Shown here one piece after another: positions 37,450-49,545 of a stretch of DNA of 64,000 nucleotides. The notes under the pieces are model-generated. The model was not told where the DNA came from and made no database searches. It saw only the letters and a program-made list of their open reading frames with translations. Within the stretch, counting starts at the first letter, position 1, and each line of letters starts with the position of its first letter. The position numbers and the translations under genes are program-made. Source of the stretch: Lycorma delicatula (Eukaryota > Arthropoda > Insecta > Hemiptera > Fulgoridae); assembly GCF_047948215.1 (NCBI RefSeq), contig NC_134463.1, forward strand, positions 59,269,701-59,333,700, given 5' to 3'.

Positions 37450-37838
37450 AAAAAGATTAAAACACTTTTAATACGATTTAGAAGAAATGTCCTGAAATAT
37501 CGAACTTCTCCCTTACGCGTTATGGTATAGTTAACTACTGAAGTACACATTTTTCCGATAAAGTTTTGCCCCGATTTACAAAACTATCTGTGTTAAGCTG
37601 TACACTGTACAGCTTAAAACTGTTAAAGTATTTGAAAAATATATCATGTCTTTGACGATTTCTTAGAATTTTAGAGATATTTAAAAAAATTGTATTTATA
37701 GACCGGTTTCGTTCATATTCAGAATATATATTAATTACGTAAAAAGAAATTTTTTTGCAAAAACTATACCCGCTAGATTGCGACGGTGTTGATATATTTA
37801 CGAAACAAACAAACAAATATACAAACAGACTTTCTTCT

Positions 37839-38434
37839 TCTAGATATATATAAAAGGCAATGTTTGTATTTGTGTCCGCTATAGACTAAAGAACTACTGG
37901 ACTGATTTACACGAGGGTTTTTGCAAAATGGTCCGCGTTGTCCGGAGAAGATTTAAAGCTCGATCTGACCAGTAGAAAGAAAGTTAGGGGTATTTTGAAC
38001 CGACTACTGTATTCAGAGAGTAATTTGAATTAAGTCCGACAGGTGTGCTGTTTTGACAATTGGATTTATTTACATTATGACTTTTTATAAAATGAAAGGT
38101 TACGTTTTTTGAAGTTCTGTAATGTTTTGTAAGTCTCGTAATGTTCAGTATTAATTGTGATGATTTTGCAGCCATATCTCTTTTCGTTAAGAAGTTAAGT
38201 TATTTTCCACCGAATACTGTGTTTAGAAAGTGGTTTGAGTTAAATCCGGTAAGTAGTGCTATTGTTTTGCCCATTGGATTTATTTACATTCTGACCTTTA
38301 TTAAGTGAAAGATTAAATTTTGTGTGGTTCGTAATGTTCAGTTTTTTAATGTTTTATCAAACTTCCCGTTGTGTTTATTTAATCTACATATGTACTCAAA
38401 TCTAGCAATAGCGAAGCATTGCCGGGTCTGCTAG
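37839..38434 (+). mobile_element. non-autonomous Helitron
   Basis: The 5' end TCtagatatatataaaaggc, followed by aatgtttgtatttgtgtccg and ctatagact, is the typical start of animal Helitrons. The 3' end gcaatagcgaagcattgccg then ggtctgCTAG, followed by T, has the short subterminal hairpin (gcaat...attgc) and the CTRR terminus expected. There are no terminal inverted repeats and no TSD, as is normal for rolling-circle elements. The interior holds two diverged tandem units of about 212 bp (ttttgaaccgactactg from 37993, ttttccaccgaatactg from 38205, each with ggatttatttacatt). No Rep/helicase coding, so it depends on a partner. Confidence 0.87.
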
Positions 38435-39899
38435 TTATTTATAATTAATTTTTGATTGTATGAAATGTTTACCTACGTTCCTTTAGAAGTTATGCGATAG
38501 ATAATCTTACCTAATCTGATCAGTGATATTGTTTGTTATATTATTCTTATAATGTATACATTTTTAATCTTTACCTGATGTATGCTTGCGACTATAGAAA
38601 TTTTAAAGGGAATACAGTAAAGTTAGTAGAAATAAAGTTCTTTTACATTCATTTTATTGAAATAGAAAGCTTTAGAAAACAGCATTCAATTCATGAAGGT
38701 TGCTCGTCTCAAGCGTGAATCGAACTCGAACATCGGGATATAAAAGCTTTGACTTACTCCATTTCTCAAAATTAGTTTACTTTAAGCAGACAGTCAGAAT
38801 ATTATTTTCTTTTCTTCTGAATATATGCGTTCGTACATCTATGTGAAAGAAAATCTGGCGTCCTTTACATTTTATTGTATGAATAGAAGCTTTTATTTTT
38901 TGTTGTTGTGGTGGAATTAATAGTGCTGGAACTCGCAGTACTATATTCAATAATTTTATATTTTAGTTGTAGATATTTTAATGATATGACTTTTTTAACA
39001 AAAAGAAATAGTATTACATAGATTCATTTTTAATGAAGACCATCCATTTTTGGGTTTTTTTTTTATTAATGATCACCTTGAAACAGAGTCAGTTAAATCA
39101 GTTTTATTTTTTCTTTTGTTTTTATCATTTCGATTTCCTTAAGTTAGTGTCAAATTAAAAAATTACCAATTTCTTACTAAACCTTAATTTGGCCCTGCCT
39201 CAAAAAAGTCGTAATTTATGGAATTGAAATATTATTCTTTTATAGAGGTTTTGTTTTTTATGTTTTTTACGTCACATTTATTTTTATTAGAAAACAAAAA
39301 AAGTCGTTTGGAAAAAATTAATAAAACGTTTCGCAAAAATAAATTTACAAAATGTCTTGTTATTTACAAAATAACAAAAGTATAAAAAAAAGGTAACAAC
39401 AATAAAGAGAGAGGTATATATACAATATAGGTATATAAACCAGTAGAGGTATATAAACAATACAATTCGTTTGGATCTCGAAAAATAATGAAAATAAAAC
39501 TGCTTTTTCCCGTTAAAAATTAAAAGAAAACAATTATGTTATTGGTAAATATTTAAAAAAAAATAAAATTAAAAAGAGTTTCATTGACGATATCGAAAAG
39601 AAAATGAAGAACAATTTGTAAAAAATATACACGATTCTAAATTTCACAAGATCTTTTATTTTTATTCGTCTAAAATATCGCCTATAATTATTTATTTGAA
39701 ATCGAAATCAGTGGGAATAAGTATGGTTATTTGGTTTATCTATAATTTTTATGCTATAAAAATTTAAAAGATATGTATAAATAAATATTAAAAAACCGCA
39801 AGCATTCTAATAATAATTATAGCTATTTCTGCTAAAAAATAATTTTTTGTTTGTTTTTAAATCGCAACAATTTAAAGGTCATTAACAACTTCATTGAAG
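38435..39899. other. intronic AT-rich stretch, nothing firmly recognised
   Basis: A word cgtgaatcgaactcgaac at 38715-38732 resembles an inverted box B-type sequence, but there is no supporting SINE body. Confidence 0.4.
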
Positions 39900-40381
39900 T
39901 TTATTTGTTATAATTTTTTCAATATCTTTGCCGGAAAGTTTTTAAAAATTCAAAAAATCGATATTTATAAACATCGTTCGACTCTCTCCCACCCCCTTAT
40001 TATTGTCCACAAAGTATTTTTTTGTGGGGGGTGGGAGGTCGCTTGCACTACTGCTATGCGTAGTAAGACATTAAAAAAATTCGTTTAAAAAATATGCAAT
40101 AAGTAAAAATATAGCTTTTTCGATTTTTTGGTGAAGGGGTGGTTTTGGAGAAAATTTTTTTAAGAATGGTAAGATAAGCTTGCACGCATTTACTGAGCTT
40201 AATACAAAATCGGTTTATCAAGACAAATGTTATCAAGCCTTTCGTCCACACGTATGTACGATTTTTTTAAAAATATGAATGAAAAGTCGAGAAATGTAAA
40301 AAAAATCGTACCTCATTTTTTGGTTGATTACTATACTTTCCTTCCTGCACCACAGCTCTAGAGCTATGATGCCAAGAAAAG
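39900..40381 (-). repeat. repeat P copy, inverted
   Basis: Reading leftwards from 40381 it starts ttggcatcatagctctagag then ctgtggtgc. It continues with P text (gataaaccgattttgtatta, aaaatcgaaaaagctatatt, aatactttgtgga), matching 6205-8090 and 42150-43850. This is the uninterrupted copy and gives the pre-insertion sequence for the other two. Confidence 0.75.
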
Positions 40382-40529
40382 AAAAATTTTTGTATCGAAA
40401 TAAATAAAAAAATATAAATGAATTGAAGAAAAACGTTTTGATTAAGGCAGCTGATTTTTTGTTTTTAATTTTAGATTAATTTATTATCATATATGATTTT
40501 AGGAAGTAAAAGTGGCTGTCCCCGATAAG

Positions 40530-40910
40530 CCAATACCTTTTGTGACGGTAAAACATTAATCTTGGGAGAGTCGGAGCAGAAGTGGCGACTAGAGTTAAGG
40601 GAAAAGCAATGGGCATCATTACTTGACGAAAAGGAACGAGTCTCAGTAGATCTTCCAAGGGTAGAGGCCGTTGTACGGTTTCGAATTAAGACGGGAAACG
40701 ACTATCTCCAGAGCCACCTTTACTGCATTGGGGTCGCCGAATCAGGAACATGCCCACTTTGTCGATAAGGGTCTATGACAGCCCTGCATCTATCGACCTG
40801 TCCTAAATTACGGGACGTTAGAATCACAGCGAAAAGTGAGGGTGAAGTTTATTGGGTTGCTGGACGCCGCATCGCCGAAATGGCTCAAGACAATAAAGGT
40901 ATAGGATAAA
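40530..40910 (+). pseudogene. non-LTR retrotransposon C-terminal fragment (zinc-knuckle region)
   Basis: The frame 40562-40768 ends FRIKTGNDYLQSHLYCIGVA then ESGTCPLCR and a stop. Past the stop the same reading continues with SMTALHLSTCPKLRD and later GRRIAEMAQDNKGI, ending at a stop near 40909. The pattern R-x-G-x-x-Y-L-x-x-H-L, C-P-L-C and a spaced H...C is the C-terminal zinc-knuckle block of Jockey/R1/I-type LINE proteins. The internal stop and missing RT make it dead. The exact clade is not determinable. Confidence 0.72.
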
Positions 40911-42149
40911 AAGGAAGTAATAATATTTCTCGAATAAAATTTTAATCTTGTGGAACAGAAATTAAACTCTGATACGCGTATAGATGTTTCGGATGCTATC
41001 TCAGATTGTCAGCTTTAATTAGGAATTAGTTCTGATCGATTGCTTTTACTTCAGATCGCTAGATTTTATCTTTTTGCTCGGTAGTAAAGTATTTGAAAAA
41101 TTCTGATTAATTTTTGAGATGCAAATTGGTTTCATTTGTAAAGAAAAAAAGAAATTTTATTGTCACGGCATAAAATTTTAATTAAATAGTTATTAATGAA
41201 CACATGTTTTTTATTTTATTTTATTGTTATCGAAGTTTTATAACATTAAACGATTTAATTTAACTAGTTTTTTATGTGTGCAAATTGTATACTTACTGTA
41301 TAATAAAATGTGAAACAATGTGAAAAAATAACACTTTAACTCACTTTCATATAACTTTCCATCTTAGTTTTACCACAATCAACAGCTACATTGTTTCTTC
41401 GTATTATAATTATACTTTCTGTTCATTCGTCTTGTATTTTTTTTTTGCTATGATATTTTAATTATTTTTAAAAGTGGACTTTTTAAGATTATAAAGACTA
41501 TCTTGTTTAAAACACTTTTTTTAAAACGTATTTAAATTATATATATATATTTTTTTAAATCTTATTCTATAACACTTTATGTAGATACAGCGGGTTTGAT
41601 GTAAATATGCTTGTGGTATTATTCTAAACCTAGAGAACACAAAAGAAATTATGGTGCTGGTTAGAGTCACTTTTTTCACCATTTAGAAGCACTCTTTACC
41701 GGATAAAGATCGATATATCGGCAAAAACAATTGCTTTTATTGCTTTTAGTATTAAATTAAATATAGCCATCATTTATCTGTATCGGATTAGATCTGTATC
41801 TTCTTTAGAACTCGCTTTCAGTGAACTCTTAAAGTTAAATCTTTTATTGTCCATTCATATTTAAAATGCTATTTACTGTCTTCGTAAATTAATAATATGG
41901 AGAAATAAGTTCTTTTTTTTTAAATACATTCTCCAGTTTTCATCAAGGGATGTTATAAAATATATAAGTATTAGCGATTGCTTTTAAAATTTCACTAGTT
42001 TTTTTTTTTTTTTTAATATAATTTTATTGATCGTCCTATTTATGCTGTTATATTATTTATTTATTTTCCTCTTATCAAATAGAGTTTAATAAAACACAAA
42101 TATGCAAAAAATATTTTAATTTTAGCTTCAATTTATGTATTTATTTTTA
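40911..42149. other. intronic AT-rich stretch, nothing recognised
   Basis: No feature is supported. Confidence 0.4.
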
Positions 42150-43850
42150 CTTTCCTGGCATCATAACTCTACAGCTATGCTGCTCCAAGAAGTATAGTAA
42201 TCAGCCAAAAAATGGAGTATGTTTTTTTTTTTGCATTTCTCAACGTTTTATGATCCAGGGACCCCCAAAAACATAAAAGGTAAGGAGCTAATGTTCGCAT
42301 GAACTATGTTGGCGTGTTTGAAACTTTTGACTGGATAAAACCAATTGTGAATACGGGGCAATTTACTGGTAAAAGTATGGTGTCGATATCTCCAAGTGGT
42401 TGGGGTCAATTTTATCAAAGTTTTTCAAACATAACTCCATTTTATATTAAGCTCAATACAATGCGTTCATGCTTATTTTACCATTTTAAAAAAAAACTTA
42501 ACTGTCAAATTTCTCCACTTCACGCACTTAGCGGGCGGGAGGCTAAGGAGGCTACAGTGCCGCCTAAATTATCGAGCGATGGGGGCTGCATCTCCTAAGT
42601 TTTCAAGTTCTTTTGCCAGGTTCAGATAGTTCTTTCTGGAAAAGTGGATGAACTAAAAATCTTAGTGACGTATATTATGATAATAAATGTTCTGAATCTG
42701 TTGTCCAAGCGAAGAATCTTATTTGGTAGGAGGAGATAAAGTCATTAAATTTAAAATTCTATCTAGAAGTGATTAAGTATTGGATCACTGCAATAAAAAA
42801 TATTTCCCGAATGTCCATTACCTTTTGCAAGTTTTAGCGTCTCTTCTGGTAACATGTACTAATGAATGCTCGTTCTCCACAGTGAAGAGAGTCAAAACGA
42901 TTGCGTGTAAGAAGTCGGGGAAGGAAGATTAAATTCGTTAGTTTCTTTGTCACTGCATAGAGATATTACTGTTAATCCTGATGAAGTATTAGATATTATG
43001 GTAAGAAAGAAAAATCGACGACTAGCTTTCTAATAAATCATAACTTTTATTGGAGTGTAAATGTGTGTCTGAAGTAGTATAAATGTGGAGTATGAAAAAT
43101 ATTATGTACTAAAATTATGATTCTTCGTTGCGTAGTAAATGATGTATTAAATCTAAACATATGTTTTGTATTTTTCAAATGCAATAAGGTATTAAAAACC
43201 GTTTCAAATATAAAATTATTTTCATTATTACACCTTAGGCCCCCCTGAAAAAAAATGCTAGCTACGTGCTGGTAAATCCACCAAAATCAAAAATATCTTA
43301 TTTATTGCATATTTTTTAATTGAATTTTCTTTTTTTTTGTCTTCCTAGGCCTAATTAAGTTACCCAAAAACATACACAAAGGGGGTAATATTGGTGGTTG
43401 AGGAGCTAATCAAAGTTTAACAATGTCGCCTTTTTTAATTTTTTAAAACCTTTTTTGATTTATTTAAACTTTTAATAATAATAATATAATAAAATTTAAT
43501 CATAATTTACCCCCACCCACAAAACGAAAACTAAGAAATCTTTTATTGGTTGTTCATTTTTTAGTGGAATTTTTAAAAAATGTCTTTCATTTTTGATTTG
43601 TTTCAAAAATCAAAAATCTTTCATGGGAAGTGATTTTAGGGGCGGGGAACGGGAAAAGTAAAAAATTACCGTTTTTTAATTTTTTTTATGTATTTTTCCA
43701 CTATAAAAATAAATAACCAATTCCAGGAGAGTATTAAAAATTTGTTGTCGATTTTTTAAAATATTAATGAAATATAAAATAAAATATTAAATTTCAATGA
43801 ATAGTTTTTTTTAATTCGTAATATAAAATTGTTTTTTTTTTTTAAGTTTT
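42150..43850 (+). repeat. repeat P copy, split by a hAT remnant
   Basis: Starts ctggcatcataactctacag then ctatgctgc. P text runs to about 42525 and resumes at about 43270 (atcaaaaatatc, ttattgcatattttttaa). The right limit is approximate. The 99-codon frame at 42299-42598 lies across the P/insert boundary and is not a gene. Confidence 0.7.
42530..43262 (+). pseudogene. hAT-superfamily transposase remnant with C-terminal dimerisation domain
   Basis: Frames on the + strand give YYDNKCSESVVQAKNLIW, then EEIKSLNLKFYLEVIKYW, YFPNVHYLLQVLASL, LVTCTNECSFSTVKRVKT, NSLVSLSLHRDITVNPDEVL and DIMVRKKNRRLAF with a stop at about 43033. The string of ...LLQVLASLxVT...ECSFSTVKRVKT...LVSLSLHRDI is the hAT C-terminal dimerisation domain (52 kDa repressor/ZMYM-like lineage). 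At least one stop and two frameshifts kill it. The right end, read inverted (gtagctagcattttttttca, then ggggggcctaagg), looks like a hAT terminal repeat. The left end near gctacagtgccgcctaaatt is less clear, and no TSD was found. Confidence 0.85.
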
Positions 43851-45540
43851 TTTGTGTCTGGGAACCGATAAATCATTTTTTTTACGATTATCGTCACCTC
43901 AATAATGACAAAATGTGAAATGTTCTACTTGTTTTCCTTATTTTACTATTTTATGAAAAACCGTCGTATATTAACTTATAGATTGATCGAAATTGTTTTA
44001 AATATATAATTTTTAAGTTATAAATAGCTTAAAAATCGAATATAACTAAAATCGGCGTTAAGTGTTTTTTTCTAAAAATATAATATAGGTGCCCTTTGTT
44101 TTTAGTTAAAAAAAGCTTAATAAAACAAAGAAAAAAATATCAAAGATTTAAACTTTGTATGTAAAGGATTTTTTCAACGGATTATTAGAAAATTAAAACA
44201 CTTAAAAATTAGGTTGTTTTCTTTCACTTTCTTAAACTAAAGTTTTATTTTTCAATCACAAAATGTGATGTTGCGTAATATGAAAATCTTATTGAATAAA
44301 TTGAATCTTAAATTAAAATATACAAATATAAATATTGAAAGTTCGTAGTTTTGTTTTACTTAGCTTACTTATAAATTCAAATTTAAAAGTTTTAATAATA
44401 TCAATTTTAAAGCTGTTTTTTATGCAAAATTATGTATACTAAAAATATTTTTAGAATTTTAAAATACTAGTGGTATATTCGTGGAAAATCTCGTTGTAGA
44501 AGAGATTTGTTTTTAATTTTTATGTAAAAAAAAAGGATTTACTTTGATTTTCTATAATGTTGAATTTGACCCAGTTTTTCCTTTGTCAAATTTATTTATT
44601 CTCAAGGTTTTTGCAATATTTCTTTTAAAATTATTTTTATTTTAATTCAGATGTTACGTCGCGTAAACAAAAAGAACATGATTATATTACAGATTTCGCT
44701 TTGCTGAGAATTATTTGTTACATTTTTAACATAAAATACTAAAATGCAAACCAGGCTACGTGACGCGTATTATATTTATTGTTGACAGTGTATCACTACT
44801 GTTTTTTTCTCATGTAGATTTAATTTTTTTCTACTTTCTTTTGTCTTTTAACATAGAATAAGTTTTTCAAAATTAATCTTGTATGTTTTCTAAGGTCGGT
44901 CGAATTGATTGGAACAATATATCTTTTTCGTTAGTTTTCACAGCACGAACGTGGTTTTAATATTGCATGTTAACCCTTTTATGTAACTCGTCCAAACGAC
45001 ATTGAATAAATGAAATTATCTGAAATGAGCGTATGCCGTACTCCCATTTCTTATTAAACGTAATCGAAGAGAAGGGTTTCCTCTCTTATGTCGGTTCTCT
45101 CTTTGATTTTTACCCTCGTTTATAACCATTGCGTTTCCGGATTGCCCTGCTCACTTGTAGTTTGGCGCCGAGAAAATACTTTGATGGGATGAGTTGAATT
45201 CGAACTCGATCAGTAAAATTTTTATTTGTCCTGATATTATATTTAACCCTTTCTAAAATGAAATTTAAGCTGAGTGAAATGCAACACGATTAAAAATATT
45301 TTGATTTTCATCGATTAATCTATAAATTTAAGCTTTTTTTTAAATAATTATTGCTAAATATTGTAAAATAACTAATACCTCAACCTGGGTGTATGGTAAT
45401 ATGAGAGGGTTCGCGAAATTAACCCTAAAACTTTTCACGTAAATAATAATGAAATCATTTTATATGGAAAAAATTCATTTATTATAAGCATTTTACTTAT
45501 ATAAGTACATATGTAAACAAAATAAATTACTGAAATGGTT
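43851..45540. other. intronic AT-rich stretch, nothing recognised
   Basis: No feature is supported. Confidence 0.4.
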
Positions 45541-46660
45541 ACGTTTGATTTTCATTAAACGTTTCTCCATCAGTGGATCTATGTTAGAAATACACAAAAG
45601 CAAATTGTTTTCAGTGGTAAAAGACGATTCCTATTCTTAGTTTTTAGCGCAACCGCAAACGATGAACCCTATTCATAGCGGTAAAACGTGGCGAATTTTC
45701 AATGCTTCTTTGACTAAATTTCCATATTACCTTCGACGAGCAAGCCTAAACGTATCAAAATTTTCAGTTATAAATTGTAGTTGTAACGTTTTATAGACAG
45801 ACGTTTCGATGAGCTGGTCGTGAATGTCGGCTGGTAACTTAGCAGCTGTAACAACGTTTTCACTAAATATTTAGTACCTAACTCTTCGAGAATCATTTTC
45901 ATCTTCCGGGAAATACTCCGACAACTAAATTTTTAATTCACACAAATGTACCTTCAAGCTGTTCAAATTGTGGTGAAAAATAGTGTCTTCTTCAACCAAA
46001 TTTTTTTCATTATAATCGGAAATGAGTGGAAACATATCAAAATTTTTGCTTTGAAGGTGAATAATCCGGATATCGAGCTTCTTAACGAAAGCATTAACTT
46101 TGTCATTAATAAAATGTTTTTATAATATCCTTGTAAATTCGCACTCAGGTCGTTTAAATGTGAAAATATATAAGCTAAGTAAGCCAACAGCAACATATAC
46201 TCATTATTCTGTAAAAATATTAAGAATGGCCTTTACTTATCCTGGAGAAATATTATTAATTCATATTGCAATTTTTAATAACCGGGTTAACAGTTTCCCC
46301 CCGCAGTAACCATCTAATGTCTGTACGAAAAAGAAGAGATTTTTTTCTTTTCCCCTATTTCATTACATAGTTTAACAAACAGCCTGTTGTATAACGGTCG
46401 AATTTAATAAAATTAACCTTTTTTACAGATTTACAAAGAATTTGTTTGAGTTTTTTAGGCATATTTTTTGTGACTTTTTTTTTATTATATGACGACCTTA
46501 TAATTTTTTTCAGAAATCCATTGTTCTTTCCCGTTATTGCCATCATCACTACGTACTGCAATAAATTTTGTCCAATCTATGCTATAGCTTTTAGTAGTTT
46601 CATAAAAAAATATCAAAATATCATTGTCCTGTTGCATGACCAGGCATGAACTAGCTACGA
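45541..46660 (-). pseudogene. hAT-like transposase remnant, GTF2IRD2/ZBED5/SCAND3-like lineage
   Basis: Minus-strand frames in order: LQYVVMMAITGKNNGF; then CKSVKKVNFIKFDR; RTDIRWLLRGETVNPV (family: hT-E-V-RWLSRGxVLxRV); LLLAYLAYIFSHLNDLSA then NLQGYYKNIL (family: LAYLADIFxxLNELNxxLQG). These are followed by the FHSFPIIMKK region, and later LIETSVYKTLQLQF and FTTENNLLLCISNIDPLMEK near the C-terminus. The order and wording match the RNase H-like and C-terminal parts of hAT-derived proteins annotated in animals as GTF2IRD2-like or ZBED5-like. Multiple stops and frameshifts, so it is a dead copy. The two short minus frames at 45963-46196 and 46355-46561 are pieces of it. The plus-strand frames here are shadows. 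Confidence 0.8.
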
Positions 46661-46919
46661 CTTTTCATCCAATAAGGTAAAACCATAATTTAAGTAACTA
46701 TCATTGTACAACCTTGTTTTTTTATCAATCGATTTACTTGATATAGATGGTTCACTTCGTTTTTTCACAAATTTATCCGTTTTGCATAAGAATCTAATTG
46801 AAAAAAAAAAACATTTATCTCGTTTGTTTTAAATATTTATCCCGCATACTATAAAATGGAAACCTCAATTATTATTTTCAATGAAACTACGCTTTTAAAA
46901 TCTTAAATAAAGGTACCAG
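46661..46919. other. short AT-rich spacer
   Basis: Nothing recognised. Confidence 0.4.
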
Positions 46920-47400
46920 ACGCACGCTTCGCATTCGAAACTTAATGACATTCTGTAATCCCTTACGGCTCTTTTATACTGCAGAGAGCGCATCGTGTTC
47001 AAATGCATCATATGGAACGGAACGGATCGTAAGATTGGCGGGAGTATCACCATTTCTCCCTACGAATCGCAGAGCCTGTACAATGTCCCTTGCTGCTGTG
47101 CGATTCTGTAATCGGATGTGTTTCAAGGGTTTTAACTTTTATTTATGGACGGATTTGGTGATTTGCCTTCTCATCCGTTTGGACCAGCGTTTTCAATTGA
47201 TTACTGGGTCTGACCGTGGGAGATTAAGCTTTTTGAGCCTGGTGCTTCCGGCGTGATTCTCTTTCATACCGTCCACTGAAGTCCTTTCGGTACTAGAACC
47301 CTATGGGCTAGCAGGAGTACGCCAAAACGAGGCCCTAGTTGTTTCGAGGGAGCAATGCGTTCCCTTCTCCGGAGGGAGTCGCATGTATGGATTGAATTAA
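46920..47400. other. GC-richer island with a TATA-like site on the minus strand
   Basis: About 480 bp of higher GC. On the minus strand gcagtataaaagagccg (about 46968-46984) contains a canonical TATA box. An initiator-like tcattaag lies about 34 nt downstream. A 103-codon + frame at 46945-47256 has no domain. Possible LTR or promoter of a mobile element, unproven. Confidence 0.3.
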
Positions 47401-48493
47401 ATTGTAAGTTTATATGCGTGTTTGAACATGACTTTCTTACAGCGAATATTATGCAAACAGACCAAATTACAAGAAGCCATCAAGTTGAAACCTGTAAATT
47501 GCTCATGTTTGTATAATTAATACGTATAAGTTCATACCTGTCGCTGTCAATGCAGCTAAATAGTTTTGACTGTGTTTCATTGGGTTGGAGTTGGGGGTCC
47601 CGAAATATTCATTGTATACTCGTATTGTTTTTTTTTTTTTTACTTTTTGGGGATCGTGGAGCTGAAAAGGTTGAGAATTACTATTGCTGTAACCTAATAT
47701 TCGATAGGTAAGTGCTTAATCACTCAAGTCTGACCCGATATTACGAGTAAGTCATAATGATTTTTTATTAATGTTTTTAAGAGGTTTGATGAATGAAATA
47801 TGATAACGGTTACATCACCACCTTTTGTAACGTTTACTATGAACCCCAATCCGTTTCATCTGTACAACTTTTTATAGGATAGAATTTTGGCAATATTGAT
47901 TTTTTTTTTTATTAATTTTCATATCTACTCTTTATTAATTAAAAATTTTCCCCTCTTGTTGAAACCAGATACATTTCTTTAAAATGTTCTACTAAAGCTT
48001 TTATATCTAATCGATCGCCAAATAAATCTGTTTTTAAAGTATAAAGTATCTTTATTTGAAATATGTTAAACAGCTTTCTTTTTTCCATAGTCTGCACTAC
48101 TTTTCGTTCGTTAAGTTGAAAAAATACATTTTATTTTGTCTGCGGCTTAAATTAAAGTATGGCAATTCAAGAGTATTCAGAAGTTTCTGAATTTATAAAA
48201 CGACTTGCAATTCGTCGAGATAGTGGGCTAGTATTTATATAAATTGTTTTAATGGCAACGAAAGAACGGTACGAAGATTTATATTCATAAAGAAAGTTCT
48301 GCAAGTTATCATCGTGTTTTGTATCAGTTGCAAGCGGTTGGGCGATAGAGTAATCTACTAATTCAGATGGGCGTATTTTTATCTCTCTTTCTATCTCTCT
48401 CTCATCCTCTACCTTTTTGTCCTCTCTCTCACTCAGCTCTTTGTTTCTCAAGTACTATTCTATACGTATTTTCGGCATTAAATATGCCATTTT
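47401..48493. other. intronic AT-rich stretch, nothing recognised
   Basis: The minus frame 48167-48451 is a shadow of a CT-rich run and is not credible. Confidence 0.4.
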
Positions 48494-49109
48494 TACTTTC
48501 TTATACGGATAAAGGAAGTGTTGTGAAAAATTTCAGTTTTCAGATTTCAACGGAAATATCCATTTTGACCATCCCTGAATCAATTTTGACTAGGTTCAGT
48601 GTGACGTTTCTGTACGTACGTATGTATCTCGCATAACTCAAAAAATATTAGCCGTAGAATGATGAAATTTTTGATTTAGGACTGTTGTAAGGTCTACACT
48701 TCCTCTTTTGATTACAAGCGACTGAACTAAAAGTGTCCAAAAAGCCCAAAATCCGAAACAATTTGTCTTTTTCTTAACTGCAGTAATCAGCCCTCATTGA
48801 GAGCTTTTCAACGATAAATCATAAGTGGTACTTATTTTCATCGGTTCAGAGTTATAGCCAAATAAAATTTTAATTAATGAAATATTTTGATTTTACAAGG
48901 GGAAGGTACATCGGTTCGAATTTGACTTCATTTTCTCTTTATTTTAACCTTTTTTTTAAATTTAAATATATTGATTTTTAATAATTATTAACCTTTGATT
49001 GTATAATAAGTTTTACAAGTTATAATTCAATAATAATAATAATAATAATAAAAATATGAAATAAATCGGAAGTTATTAGTGAAATAGTAAAATTTTTGTA
49101 CTTTAAAAA

Positions 49110-49154
<45 letters not shown>

Positions 49155-49157
49155 AGT

Positions 49158-49372
49158 AGGCGTACAAGGAGCTGGCCTCTACGGAGGCCAGCTCCTTGTC
49201 CTTGGCCTCCGTTGAATGGTAGCGTCTTGGCCTTTCTTCTGGAGATTCCTGGTCCTAATCCCGGTCAGGCATGGCATTTTCATACTCGTTACAATTCATT
49301 CATCTCATCCTCGGAAGCAATACCTATTGGTGGTTTGAGTTAAACAAACAAAAAAAAAAACGCGTACGAGGA
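49158..49372 (+). mobile_element. SINE-B copy inserted in repeat K, with 11-bp TSD and 5' palindrome
   Basis: gcgtacaagga (49158-49168) and gcgtacgagga (49362-49372) differ at one base. Body: ggcctccgttgaatggtagc then gtcttgg (box A-like), cctggtcctaatcccggtca (box B-like), ggcatggcattttcatactc, and a poly(A) tail of about 10. A 16-bp perfect hairpin, listed separately, sits between the left TSD and the head. Confidence 0.83.
49162..49197. repeat. perfect hairpin, 16-bp arms, 4-nt loop, at a SINE 5' junction
   Basis: acaaggagctggcctc / tacg / gaggccagctccttgt. The left arm includes 7 bp of the left target-site duplication. Confidence 0.95.
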
Positions 49373-49545
49373 AGTCATATGGTGTCCACATCAGATTTGG
49401 TAAAACATCTGATTATTTAATAGTAATTGAAAATTACAATTTAGAATCGTATTAAAATTTTATGTACTTTTCATTTAAAAAAAATGTGTATATATAATTT
49501 AATAGGCGTACAAGCAAGTCATTGGTATACACATCAGATTTTTAA

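Larger units (their letters stand above)
48494..49545 (+). repeat. repeat K copy, interrupted by SINE-B and partly duplicated at its 3' end
   Basis: Starts ttactttcttatacggataa, then the full K text, including gtacttattttcatcggttc, agagttatagccaaataaaa and ggttcgaatttgacttcat. A (TA)n run lies at 49109-49150. The K end (ggcgtacaagga) is broken by SINE-B, resumes as gcgtacgaggaagtcatatg plus gtgtccacatcagat, and a second K 3' end (gcgtacaagcaagtcattgg) follows at 49507-49545. Confidence 0.85.

Noticed and set aside
46945..47256. 103-codon + frame (MTFCNPLRLFY...)
   Set aside because: No recognised motif, Cys/Phe/Leu-rich random look, no splice or start context. Kept only as a GC-richer island.
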